The notes below the pieces were generated by a model. It was not told the origin of the DNA. It did not search any database and saw nothing but the letters and a program-made list of their open reading frames with translations. DNA of 33,800 nt from the NCBI RefSeq assembly GCF_004684775.1, contig NZ_SRIC01000060.1, positions 1-33,800 of the forward strand, in the 5' to 3' direction. Shown here one piece after another: positions 7,642 to 14,630 of this stretch. The translations under genes were made by a program, and so were the position numbers. This stretch comes from Streptomyces sp. MZ04. GTDB lineage: Bacteria > Actinomycetota > Actinomycetes > Streptomycetales > Streptomycetaceae. Every line of letters begins with the position of its first letter. The stretch's first letter is position 1.

Positions 7642-7814
7642 CCGCCCGCCACCGCTGCAGCAGCTGCGACCGCCCCCTGAAGGCCGGCCGCTACCGGCAG
7701 TGCGTCCGAGGCTGCGGCGCCAAGCTCTGCCGCTCCCGCCACCTTCCCCTCTGCACCGACGTACACGGCGGGCAGTGCCCCAACCTCGACATCCCGGAGG
7801 GGCGCCATGACTAA
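7638..7814 (+). CDS. Small Cys-rich zinc-finger-like protein (GTG start)
   Basis: The frame from GTG 7638 to TAA 7814 encodes 58 residues with seven cysteines: CSSC (C7, C10), C22, C26, C31, C39 and C47. The spacing suggests a double zinc site. The start overlaps the stop of the previous gene (GTGA), and the end overlaps the next ATG by eight bases, so it fits exactly into the operon's coupled chain. It is easy to miss because of its length and GTG start. The function is unknown; DNA, RNA or protein binding is the usual role of such fingers. Confidence 0.7.
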   Translation: MTARHRCSSCDRPLKAGRYRQCVRGCGAKLCRSRHLPLCTDVHGGQCPNLDIPEGRHD

Positions 7815-8469
7815 GCAGCTCACGAAGTTCTACGACACCGACCGCCCGCACACCATCCGCAGCCTGCCCAGCGACGAGACCGTATGGGACCTTGCCCCGG
7901 ACGAGCACACCAACGTCGACTGGAACCCCGGAGTCATCGGCTGGCGGACGGAGTGCATCACGCGGTCCCCCCGCGGGTTCATACTCAGAAACTTCCCGCA
8001 CCAGGCCGGCCGCAGCACACCCGCCCACTGCACCGACTACAGCCACCAGGCTCCCGACCCCGCCTGCGAATGCGGCTACCGCATCGTCCGCAACCTCACC
8101 CAGCTGTCTGAACACTGGGACCGCGTCACCGAGGTCGGCGACTCCCGCGGCAGCCACGTCAGCAGCCTCGCCATGGCCATCGTCCGCGTCCGCGCATCTG
8201 GCGCCATCACAGGCCGCTACTTCAGCGGCTTCCCCAGTGACGACGACATCGTGAACTTCTCCGACCCCGAACACACCCTTCGGGTCGGGTCGATGGAACT
8301 CGTCGGCCCACTGCTCATCCCCCAGAACGTCCGCCACTACGCCAAGGCGCTGACCCGCAGCTACCCGCGGCTTCATAAAGCGGCCATCGCCATCAAGGAC
8401 ATCTACAACCTCGACGGCGGTGCACCCGTCACTGCACAGCAGACCGTCCCCGAAGGAGAACTGCGATGA
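7807..8469 (+). CDS. Hypothetical element protein with CxCG motif
   Basis: The 220-residue protein starts at ATG 7807 after a strong GGAGGGG ribosome binding site. It contains an H-C-T-D-Y and C-E-C-G-Y cluster around residues 78-96, a Cys/His arrangement seen in small actinophage and element proteins whose role is unknown. The rest is a soluble alpha/beta sequence with no motif I can name. It is followed by an ATGA-coupled gene. Confidence 0.7.
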   Translation: MTKQLTKFYDTDRPHTIRSLPSDETVWDLAPDEHTNVDWNPGVIGWRTECITRSPRGFILRNFPHQAGRSTPAHCTDYSHQAPDPACECGYRIVRNLTQLSEHWDRVTEVGDSRGSHVSSLAMAIVRVRASGAITGRYFSGFPSDDDIVNFSDPEHTLRVGSMELVGPLLIPQNVRHYAKALTRSYPRLHKAAIAIKDIYNLDGGAPVTAQQTVPEGELR

Positions 8470-8693
8470 CCGCCGACGTGATCCGCACGCACTTCGCCCG
8501 CCAGCAGGAAACCAAGCGCGCCCGCAAGGACCCCACCTACCTGCAAGCGCTCCTTGCCGGGCAGGCGCCCACGGCCGCCGCCTACGTGACGGCCCTCGAC
8601 ATGGGCCGCGAAGGTGACGCTGCGATCGACGCCGCCCGCCAGATCGACCAGGCCGCCGCCAACTTCACCCCCGGCACCCCGCCCGCCGCCTAG
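8466..8693 (+). CDS. Small helical hypothetical protein
   Basis: The 75-residue product begins in the ATGA overlap at 8466-8469. It is mostly helical with an Ala/Gln-rich second half and no recognised motif. The stop is followed eight bases later by the next gene, with GGAGA between them. It is supported mainly by operon coupling and codon bias. Confidence 0.65.
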   Translation: MTADVIRTHFARQQETKRARKDPTYLQALLAGQAPTAAAYVTALDMGREGDAAIDAARQIDQAAANFTPGTPPAA

Positions 8694-8701
8694 GAGAAGC
8701 C

Positions 8702-9343
8702 ATGACCAAGACCGTCACCCTCGCGGACGCCGAGCAGCAGCTCACCGCGGCGACCGCCACCCTCGACCAGCTCAAGGCAAAGATCCTCGACCAAGGCCCC
8801 GGTACGGTCACCGCCGAAGAACTCGGCACCGCCGCACTCGCCGTCGAACACGCACGCCTCGCCGTAGGCCACGCTGCCAAGCAGGCAGAAGACCAGACCG
8901 AGCAGGAGCGGCAGGAACACCTGCACGACTTCAAGGCCGATACCTTCGAAAAGGCCGGGACCGTCGAGGGCATGCTCGACGCCATGCAGAAAGTCGCAGA
9001 AGGCACGGCCTACATCGTCCGCTTCTGCGCAGGCAGGCAGCAGCTCGTCAGCAACGGCATCAACACCCTGCGCCGAGAAGGCGTACCCCAAGCAAGCGAA
9101 GGTGCAGCCGAGCAACACGCCGGCCTCGCGTGGAGTGACGCGTCAGCGTTCGGCGGCCCCGCCCTTCACGCTGACGGACGGCGGATCGCCGGGATCAACG
9201 CTGGCCTGCCCATCGCGGCGGCCGTGACCCGAGGCTGCGCCGAAGCCGGCAAGCCGTCCGGCTGGCTCGGCCCCGTGCTGCAAGTGCCGCAGACCGGCGA
9301 ACTGGCCGACAACCCCGAGACCTGGCTCCGAGCCCGGTACTGA
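8702..9343 (+). CDS. Coiled-coil hypothetical protein
   Basis: The 213-residue protein has a long Ala/Glu/Gln-rich coiled-coil region (about residues 5-85). A more globular C-terminal part follows, with a Gly/Pro-rich tail ending NPETWLRARY. The start follows GGAGAA at six bases. It is the last gene of the first plus-strand operon (4612-9343) and is followed by a hairpin. Coiled-coil proteins of this size occur in phage and satellite replication or morphogenesis clusters, but no homology is claimed. Confidence 0.65.
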   Translation: MTKTVTLADAEQQLTAATATLDQLKAKILDQGPGTVTAEELGTAALAVEHARLAVGHAAKQAEDQTEQERQEHLHDFKADTFEKAGTVEGMLDAMQKVAEGTAYIVRFCAGRQQLVSNGINTLRREGVPQASEGAAEQHAGLAWSDASAFGGPALHADGRRIAGINAGLPIAAAVTRGCAEAGKPSGWLGPVLQVPQTGELADNPETWLRARY

Positions 9344-9350
9344 CAGACGG

Positions 9351-9376
9351 CTCGCGCCACCCCAGGGGAGCGCGAG
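9351..9376 (+). terminator. Hairpin after the first plus-strand operon
   Basis: CTCGCGC (9351-9357) pairs perfectly with GCGCGAG (9370-9376), seven bases after the stop of the coiled-coil gene. There is no T-run, so any termination would be of the T-less actinobacterial kind. Confidence 0.45.
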
Positions 9377-9460
9377 AGGCGGCAGCGGGATCGGCGCCCG
9401 CGTGGTCGTCGCAGCGGCAGGCGCACGGCATTCCCCGTGCAGCCGGCGCCTGCCGCACAC

Positions 9461-9511
9461 GATCCGGAGATCGTTACCACCCCTGGGGAGGCCCCTAACG
9501 ATCTTCGGATC
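9461..9511. other. Long stem-loop in the 359-bp intergenic region 9344-9702
   Basis: The 16 bases at 9461-9476 pair with 9496-9511 apart from one G-T wobble. They enclose a 19-base loop that itself contains CCCCTGGGG. No gene is visible in 9344-9702. The stem is too strong to be chance and could be a structured RNA, a terminator or a protein-binding site. Confidence 0.65.
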
Positions 9512-9571
9512 TGCGGATCGGGCACGTTAGCTGGCCTCTGGGCGCGCGACTCTGGGACCAGGGTGATCAAG

Positions 9572-9665
9572 GTCTGACCTGCGCTCTTGGATTTGATCTA
9601 TCCGCCGGTAGGGCTGACCTCCACGTCGCTCCTCACCACGCCAACCACATAACAGCAGGTCAGAC
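9572..9665. repeat. Separated 11-bp inverted repeat carrying the GCAGGTCAG motif
   Basis: GTCTGACCTGC (9572-9582) is the exact reverse complement of 9655-9665, 72 bp away. The right copy lies about 38 bp upstream of the next ATG. Its core GCAGGTCAG recurs in three other intergenic regions of the element, which suggests an operator or activator site. Confidence 0.5.
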
Positions 9666-9702
9666 GGCATCTAGCCGTCACTCAAACCGAAAGGACTTCC
9701 CC

Positions 9703-10311
9703 ATGACCCCCGATCAGATCCGCGAGTCCTACGCCCGCCAGGTCGAGAAGATCCGCGCCCGCGAAGACCTCACCGACCAGGCCCGGCAAGTGGCCATGGC
9801 CCGCGCCCACAAGGCCGCCGCCACCCGCCTCCAGGCCGCACGCGACGCCGACCGGCAGCGGTACGAGGAGCGCCGCACGCAGCTGGAGAAGCGACTGTTC
9901 GGCAACAAGGAGCTCACCGGTACGGACGCCCTCAGCGCACGGGACGCACGGGAGCGGGCCGCGCAGCTCGGCGACCCCCGCGAAGCGCAGGCCGCGTACA
10001 ACCGGGCCCAGCGCGACGGAGACCGGGACATGCAGCGCGCCATCGCCTCCCACGCCGCAGACCTTGCCGCGATGCCGATCCTCGGCGACGCGTGGGCGCC
10101 CCTCGTCGAGACCCACGCCGCAGCCACCCCCGGCTACGCCGAGAACCTGACGGAGCTGCGGACCCTGGCCGAGCCTGGCGGCTTCATGGACGCCACCTAC
10201 GCCAGCCCCGACGTGCCGTCCGAGCTCGGCCGGATGAGCGTGCAGCAGGTCAACTCCCTCGCCGACAGCGAGCTTTCGGTGTACGGCCACGATGCACCGG
10301 AGGCGGCGTGA
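9703..10311 (+). CDS. Helical phage-like hypothetical protein
   Basis: The 202-residue protein is strongly helical and charged over its first 130 residues (MTPDQIRESYARQVEKI start, many Arg/Ala/Gln), with a more globular C-terminus. AAAGGA lies eight bases before the ATG. It shares its stop with the next gene's GTG (GTGA). The sequence style resembles tail- or head-associated small proteins of actinophages, but no diagnostic motif is present. Confidence 0.7.
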   Translation: MTPDQIRESYARQVEKIRAREDLTDQARQVAMARAHKAAATRLQAARDADRQRYEERRTQLEKRLFGNKELTGTDALSARDARERAAQLGDPREAQAAYNRAQRDGDRDMQRAIASHAADLAAMPILGDAWAPLVETHAAATPGYAENLTELRTLAEPGGFMDATYASPDVPSELGRMSVQQVNSLADSELSVYGHDAPEAA

Positions 10312-11147
10312 TCACCTTCGACCACGACACCGGGAAGGCGCAGGCCGCTGTCGACGCGGCCCGCCGCCGCGGTCTACCCGTGCCGCAACAGATCGACGAC
10401 ACCGCGGCCATGTGGCAGGTCGTCATGGACGCCGCACACATGCGGCCCCCCGAGCGGCCCGGCCGGGACGACGTGCCCGCTACAGCCGAGGAACTTCGCA
10501 CGCTGATCGAGATGAGGGCACACCAGCACCGGATCGCCGAAGCGCACCGGCAGGTCGCCGGCGACTGGCACGAGCCGATCGCCCGCAAGTACAACGCCCT
10601 CGTCGCCGAGCACGTAACCGGCTGGATCAGCGCACTGCAACCCGACTTCCTCGCCCTCGTCAAAGTCCTGGCCAGGCAGGAGAAGAAGCTGCCCGAACTC
10701 CTCGACGCCCAGCGCATCGACCTGCGCGACCCTGCGATCAGCGCACCGTGGGAGACCGCATCCGCAGCGGCCGTGAAGCTCGACCAGCTCGTCGAAGCCA
10801 GGCAGATCCTGGCGCGAGCAGCCAGCCAGGATCTCGGCCGCGACGCACAGCTGTGGGCAGTCGCCGCGGTCGACGAGCCCACCGATGCCGAGGTGTTCGC
10901 TCACAGGCTGCGCGACGAGGTCGGCCCGGCGATCCGCCAGTGGAAGGAGCTGCGGCACCAGCCCACCGCACGCTGGCTGTTCCTCAGTCGCAGCCCACAC
11001 TTCACCCTGCAGCTGGCCACACCCGGAGAGGTAGCCGAACGGCAGCAGGTCATGGACCGATGGCACCAGGCCGTGCAGGTGGTCATGACGTCAGGTCTGT
11101 CACGTCAGCAGGCTCAGCAGGCAGTCGCGACAGCCTTGCGAGCGTGA
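10308..11147 (+). CDS. Hypothetical helical protein, coupled to the upstream gene
   Basis: GTG 10308 overlaps the previous stop, which fixes the start and gives 279 residues. The protein is helical throughout with a central stretch of charged helices (about 60-190) and no transmembrane segment. The two-gene unit 9703-11147 is followed by a strong hairpin. I do not recognise the family. The context (HNH protein downstream, primase upstream) is that of a phage or satellite cluster. Confidence 0.68.
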   Translation: MITFDHDTGKAQAAVDAARRRGLPVPQQIDDTAAMWQVVMDAAHMRPPERPGRDDVPATAEELRTLIEMRAHQHRIAEAHRQVAGDWHEPIARKYNALVAEHVTGWISALQPDFLALVKVLARQEKKLPELLDAQRIDLRDPAISAPWETASAAAVKLDQLVEARQILARAASQDLGRDAQLWAVAAVDEPTDAEVFAHRLRDEVGPAIRQWKELRHQPTARWLFLSRSPHFTLQLATPGEVAERQQVMDRWHQAVQVVMTSGLSRQQAQQAVATALRA

Positions 11148-11258
11148 CTCCATGAACGTCGACGTCAACGGCAGCGAAGGTGTTGGGCATGACGACTTCG
11201 CACCGATGGCGAGCAGGCTCATCCGTAGCCGCCATGACTGCTCGCCAGCGTCGGCCCC

Positions 11259-11296
11259 GCGGTCCGGTCGGCCACTCAGGAGACCGGCCGGACCGC
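11259..11296 (+). terminator. Strong hairpin in the 412-bp intergenic region 11148-11559
   Basis: Thirteen bases (11259-11271) pair with 11284-11296 with a single G-T wobble and a 12-base loop. It lies 112 bp beyond the preceding stop and has no T-run. It probably ends the 9703-11147 transcript. Confidence 0.5.
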
Positions 11297-11315
11297 AACC
11301 CAAATGTGGATCAAA

Positions 11316-11424
11316 CACCCTGGGGAGGGAGGGCCCCGTGCCGATCTTCCCGGATCGAAGAGGTATAGCAGCTGACCCCGTGCTCGGGTTTGGAAGTTTC
11401 GGATCTTGTGGAGCCGCAGGTCAG
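11316..11424. other. Intergenic module resembling that at 9478-9663
   Basis: CACCCTGGGGAGG (11316-11328), then GATCTTC and GGATC within 11343-11356, then GCAGGTCAG (11416-11424), repeat the order of elements found at 9478-9491, 9500-9511 and 9655-9663. No gene is convincing here. The module precedes the HNH gene as the other precedes the helical pair, so both may be control regions. Confidence 0.45.
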
Positions 11425-11559
11425 CGACTTCCCCGAAAAACAGGGCCCGGCCGCACGCTGCCAGAGGGGTGCTAGACGGTATCGATCCGGCAGAGATCAC
11501 CCGGAGGGATCTTCCCCCACCCCAACCGCTGTCTGATTCGCCCGAATTGAGGTACTGGA

Positions 11560-11853
11560 ATGGCTCACAACTGGAACACGTCGTCGAGGCGGTCGAGGCT
11601 GCCTGCGGACTGGGAGAAGCGCCGTAAGGCAGTGATCGAAAGGGATGTGGTCTGTCAGATCTGTTTTGTGCGGACTGCGGTGATCGCTGACCATATCGAG
11701 CCGATGACCGATGACCATGAGCTCGATGCGCTTCAGGGTGCTTGCGATCCGTGTCATCGGGTGAAGACCGCTCGCGAGGCGGCTGCCGCGCGTGCGGCCA
11801 GGCCCCGCCCGACCACGCGCCACGGCGACGAGCCGCATCCCGGTCTGCTGTAG
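11560..11853 (+). CDS. HNH endonuclease-like protein
   Basis: The 97-residue protein has the small phage-type HNH zinc fold: CQIC (C32, C35), the ADHIEP motif (D44-H45), and CDPCHRVKT (C62, C65, H66). The usual Asn of the xNLQ position is Ala (A57-L-Q), so nuclease activity is uncertain. The ATG follows GAGGT at seven bases. In phages such proteins lie beside packaging genes and nick DNA at cos or aid terminase. None of those partners is present here, so it might act with a helper phage's machinery or on element DNA. Confidence 0.85.
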   Translation: MAHNWNTSSRRSRLPADWEKRRKAVIERDVVCQICFVRTAVIADHIEPMTDDHELDALQGACDPCHRVKTAREAAAARAARPRPTTRHGDEPHPGLL

Positions 11854-11883
11854 CCCCGGCCGGGATGCACCTACCGACCGGGG
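11854..11883. terminator. Convergent hairpin after the HNH gene
   Basis: CCCCGGCCGG (11854-11863) pairs with CCGACCGGGG (11874-11883) with one mismatch. It begins right after the HNH stop codon and lies between convergent genes, so it probably serves both strands. Confidence 0.5.
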
Positions 11884-11935
11884 CCGTGACCCGTCCGCCC
11901 TCGGGGGCACCACAGTGCATCGGGCGGGCGGGGGT

Positions 11936-12094
11936 CTATGCCTGTGTGCGGCGGACGTAGGCCGGCGACTTCGGGCACTGCTTGTGCAGGGTGACGATCC
12001 TGCCGCCCGCTGAGATGGAGACCTGCACGTAGGTCTCGACCGGCTGCCCCGACCTGATCGGCTCGTCGCAACGCCAGCAGAATTGGCCAGTCAT
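11936..12094 (-). CDS. Small zinc-ribbon-like protein
   Basis: The 52-residue protein has C6-W-R-C9 and a later H37-x-x-C40 (LHKQC), a likely single zinc site, and an RRTQA tail. It starts within an ATGA overlap (12091-12094) with the upstream Cys-rich gene. The function is unknown. The pair is divergent from the XRE-TPR regulator and may be controlled by it. Confidence 0.68.
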   Translation of the reverse strand: MTGQFCWRCDEPIRSGQPVETYVQVSISAGGRIVTLHKQCPKSPAYVRRTQA

Positions 12095-12438
12095 CGCCGT
12101 ACCTCTTTCAGCGTCTGCCGCAGCGCGTGGCCTTCGACGCAGCGAGCGGTCTCGTCGGCGCACTGCTCGCAGTTCTGTATGTGGTCGAGGAGCGCCCGGT
12201 AGGCGTGTGGCTCGGCGCAGAGTCGGCAACTGCGGGGGAACCAGACGAAGTCGGTGTCGAATCGTTGCTCGGAGCGTGTGCCGAGTTCGACGGCGTTCTC
12301 CGTGGTGAGGGTGACGGCGCACCACACGCAGGCACGTCCGCATGTCTGCGCCACGGACAGCCCCTCCACGGGCGGCACAGGGGGGTGCACTGCCCGTTCG
12401 ACGGTGCCGTTGCCCGGTGGTCCCGCTTCTCTGCTCAT
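12091..12438 (-). CDS. Cys-rich hypothetical protein with several CxxC motifs
   Basis: The 115-residue protein has clustered cysteines: C33/C37/C40, C71/C74, C90/C93 and C100, with HAYRALLDHIQNCEQC in the C-terminal half. The arrangement suggests two zinc sites. It heads a two-gene minus unit coupled by ATGA. It is divergent from the XRE-TPR regulator across 144 bp containing a perfect 20-bp palindrome. Confidence 0.72.
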   Translation of the reverse strand: MSREAGPPGNGTVERAVHPPVPPVEGLSVAQTCGRACVWCAVTLTTENAVELGTRSEQRFDTDFVWFPRSCRLCAEPHAYRALLDHIQNCEQCADETARCVEGHALRQTLKEVRR

Positions 12439-12531
12439 GACGTCGAGGTTCCCGGAAGTGTCCTGTTGCCCATCAGGACGGAACTGGGGCAGTTACTCGC
12501 GGGCGACCGGACAGTTTTACCCAGCGGCGCA

Positions 12532-12551
12532 CGACGGTAGGTCTACCGTCG
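12532..12551. promoter_or_regulatory. Perfect palindrome upstream of the XRE-TPR gene
   Basis: CGACGGTAG and CTACCGTCG flank a GT spacer, a perfect 9-bp dyad that ends 31 bp before the ATG at 12583. It is a natural operator candidate for the regulator itself or for a host factor. It lies in the divergent region shared with the Cys-rich pair. Confidence 0.55.
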
Positions 12552-12582
12552 AGAGACGTGGGCGCAAGGTGGGGGGACGGCC

Positions 12583-13854
12583 ATGGCCAAGCAGCGGAAC
12601 ACCAAGCTCGAGGCCCTGCTTGTGGAGTTCGGCTACACCCATCAGCAGCTGGCCGACGAGATGAATCAGGCCGCGCAGGACGTGTTCGGCAAGCCCACCC
12701 AGTGCACCGACCGGCATGTGCGCCGCTGGATCGCGGGTGACGTGCAGTGGCCATGGTCCCGCTACCTTCTGCCCCTGCAAGAGATCTTCGGCCGCAGCCC
12801 GGAGGCCATGGGCTTCATCCCGCGCAAGTCCTCACGCGTACCGGCCCCGCCCCGGCGGCGGGCGCCCGTGAAGGAGGACCGCCCCGTGAGACGCCGGGAG
12901 TTCATTGCGGTCGGCCTGACCTCCGCCCTCGGTCTGGACGCCATCCCTTCCGCAGGACGGCTTGGTACAGCCGACGTCGAGCGGATCCGGGCGATCGTCC
13001 CCGCCCTGTACACGCACGACCATGCCCTCGGCGGGGGCGCCCTGCATGCGGTGGCCGAGGAGGCGCTGCGGTCCGTCCACCACGCGCTCAACCACTGCAC
13101 CTACGGCTCTCGCGTCGAGCGGGCCCTGTACGCCGCGACCGGGGACCTGGCGGCGTCGGCCGGCTGGTTCGCCTACGACGCCGGGCTACAGGAGGACGCG
13201 ACGAGCTTGTACAGCGAGGCGCTGCAGGCGGGCATGCTCGCCGGGGACGGCATGCTGCAGGCCCGTGTCTGGTCCAACCTGGCGATGCAGGCACGCCTGT
13301 TGGACCGCGACCAGGAGGCGCTGCGGATCGGGCGGGCCGCGGTCGAGACGCGGCAGGCAAAGGCGGATCCGTGGCTCATGTCGCTGCTGCACTGCCGCCA
13401 GGCCGTCGGCCACGCCCGTATCGGCGAGCGCACCCGAGCCGAGCGGTCCCTCGCACGGGCTGAGAGCGCCTACGACCGCACGAACGGCGATCCCGCGGCC
13501 TGGCTGTCATTCCTCACCCCTGCGGAGCTCACCGGGCTCGCTGGGGCCGCGCACCAGGCCCTCGGCCGGTACGGGCAGGCGCAGGAACTCACCGCCTCCG
13601 CGCTGGACATGCTCGAGCCGCGCTTCGAGCGCAACCGGGTCTACTACACCGTGCAGAGCGCACAGGCCCTTCTCGACGGCGGGGAAGTCGAGCAGGCAGC
13701 CGCCGAGGCCCTGCGCGCCACGGCCATAGGCGAGCGCGTGCAGAGCGAGCGGGTACAGGGCAAGCTCGACGGGCTACGCCGACAGATGCGCCGCCACGCC
13801 CACGTGCCCGCGGCGGCGGACTTCCTCGAGCAGACACGACGGACGGGAGCGTGA
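12583..13854 (+). CDS. XRE-type regulator with C-terminal TPR-like domain
   Basis: The 423-residue protein has an N-terminal helix-turn-helix (about residues 6-75, including QLADEMNQAAQ and DRHVRRWIAGD). A basic Pro/Arg linker follows, with RRREFIAVGL at its end. Residues about 120-415 form an Ala-rich helical repeat region of tetratricopeptide type. This architecture is common in Streptomyces regulators that sense a peptide or partner protein through the TPR part. The ATG follows a G-rich ribosome binding site. It is coupled by GTGA to the GNAT gene downstream, so the two probably act together. Confidence 0.87.
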   Translation: MAKQRNTKLEALLVEFGYTHQQLADEMNQAAQDVFGKPTQCTDRHVRRWIAGDVQWPWSRYLLPLQEIFGRSPEAMGFIPRKSSRVPAPPRRRAPVKEDRPVRRREFIAVGLTSALGLDAIPSAGRLGTADVERIRAIVPALYTHDHALGGGALHAVAEEALRSVHHALNHCTYGSRVERALYAATGDLAASAGWFAYDAGLQEDATSLYSEALQAGMLAGDGMLQARVWSNLAMQARLLDRDQEALRIGRAAVETRQAKADPWLMSLLHCRQAVGHARIGERTRAERSLARAESAYDRTNGDPAAWLSFLTPAELTGLAGAAHQALGRYGQAQELTASALDMLEPRFERNRVYYTVQSAQALLDGGEVEQAAAEALRATAIGERVQSERVQGKLDGLRRQMRRHAHVPAAADFLEQTRRTGA

Positions 13855-14399
13855 GCGTGGACGGCATGCGACTGGAACGACGGGACGCAGCGGGGCTCGG
13901 TGAGATCCGGCCCCAACTCCTCGACGTGTACGCGGAGATCTACGCGGACCGGCTCGGCGAGGAGTTCCACAGTGTGGAGCGGTTCGACGAGCGGCTCGGC
14001 TGGAACTCCGAAGTGCCCGGCTTCACCGCGGTCGTCGGCTCCCTCGACGAGACTCCGGTCGGCTACGCCTACGGCTGCGTGCTGCAGGCGGGCACCAGGT
14101 GGTGGAACAGGCTGCGCACGCCAGTGCCCGACGGCGCGACCGTCGAGGACGGAGCACGCACCTTCGCCCTGTCCGAGTTGATGGTCGTCGAGAAGATGCG
14201 CGGCACCGGGGCAGCGAAGGCGATCCACGACGAGCTGCTCCGAGGCCGCCCCGAGCAGCGGGTGACGCTCCTCGTCGAACGGGAGCACCCCAAGGTGCGC
14301 GGCCTGTACGAGGCGTGGGGATACGGGTGGTTCGGCGAGGTTCTGCCGTTCGCCGACTCGCCTCTGTACGACGCGATGGTGCTGCGGATCGACAGCTGA
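13851..14399 (+). CDS. GNAT family N-acetyltransferase
   Basis: The GTG at 13851 overlaps the regulator's stop. The 182-residue protein has the GNAT core with ALSELMVVEKMRGTGAAKAIHDELL (motif A, about residues 104-128) and a YEAWGYGWFGE segment (motif B region). This regulator-acetyltransferase pair recurs in Streptomyces integrative elements, but its substrate is unknown to me. It may modify the regulator, a toxin or a small molecule. Its stop codon lies within the first repeat of the iteron region. Confidence 0.83.
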   Translation: MSVDGMRLERRDAAGLGEIRPQLLDVYAEIYADRLGEEFHSVERFDERLGWNSEVPGFTAVVGSLDETPVGYAYGCVLQAGTRWWNRLRTPVPDGATVEDGARTFALSELMVVEKMRGTGAAKAIHDELLRGRPEQRVTLLVEREHPKVRGLYEAWGYGWFGEVLPFADSPLYDAMVLRIDS

Positions 14400-14459
14400 C
14401 ACCTGCTGACACCTGCTGACACCTTGATCCGCTGTCAGCGGGGTGTCAGCCGGTGTCAC
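14396..14459. repeat. CTGACACC short direct and inverted repeats
   Basis: CTGACACCTG occurs at 14396, 14406 and, with the last base changed, 14416, at an exact 10-bp period. Inverted copies of its core (GTGTCAG, GGTGTCA) follow at about 14443-14458. The helical phasing suggests co-operative protein binding. It opens the 659-bp gene-free region 14400-15058. Confidence 0.65.
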
Positions 14460-14507
14460 CGCAGGTCAGGCGGGTGCATAGTGGGGCAAGTTGGGGTGTG
14501 CGAGGGG

Positions 14508-14622
14508 TGTGCAGAACGGCCCGCACCCTGTGCGGCCTGCACAGGGGTACCCCGATTCTGCACACCCTCCGCACAGGGGCATAGCCGGGCATAGCGCCTG
14601 CCTGTACACCCTCCGCACAGGG
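14508..14622. repeat. 17-bp direct repeat and 12-bp inverted repeat cluster
   Basis: ACACCCTCCGCACAGGG occurs at 14562-14578 and again at 14606-14622, 44 bp apart, which is twice the 22-bp period of the next array. GGGTGTGCAGAA near 14508 is inverted as TTCTGCACACCC ending near 14566. GCACAGGG and CCCTGTGC variants lie between. Confidence 0.6.
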
Positions 14623-14630
14623 TTCGGCAG

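Noticed and set aside
11152..11475. Plus-strand frame of 107 codons in the intergenic region before the HNH gene
   Set aside because: It has poor composition and no ribosome binding site, and it overlaps a strong hairpin and the repeated control module.
13644..14459. Minus-strand frame of 271 codons over the GNAT gene
   Set aside because: It is the shadow of the acetyltransferase, which has clear GNAT motifs and is coupled to the regulator gene.
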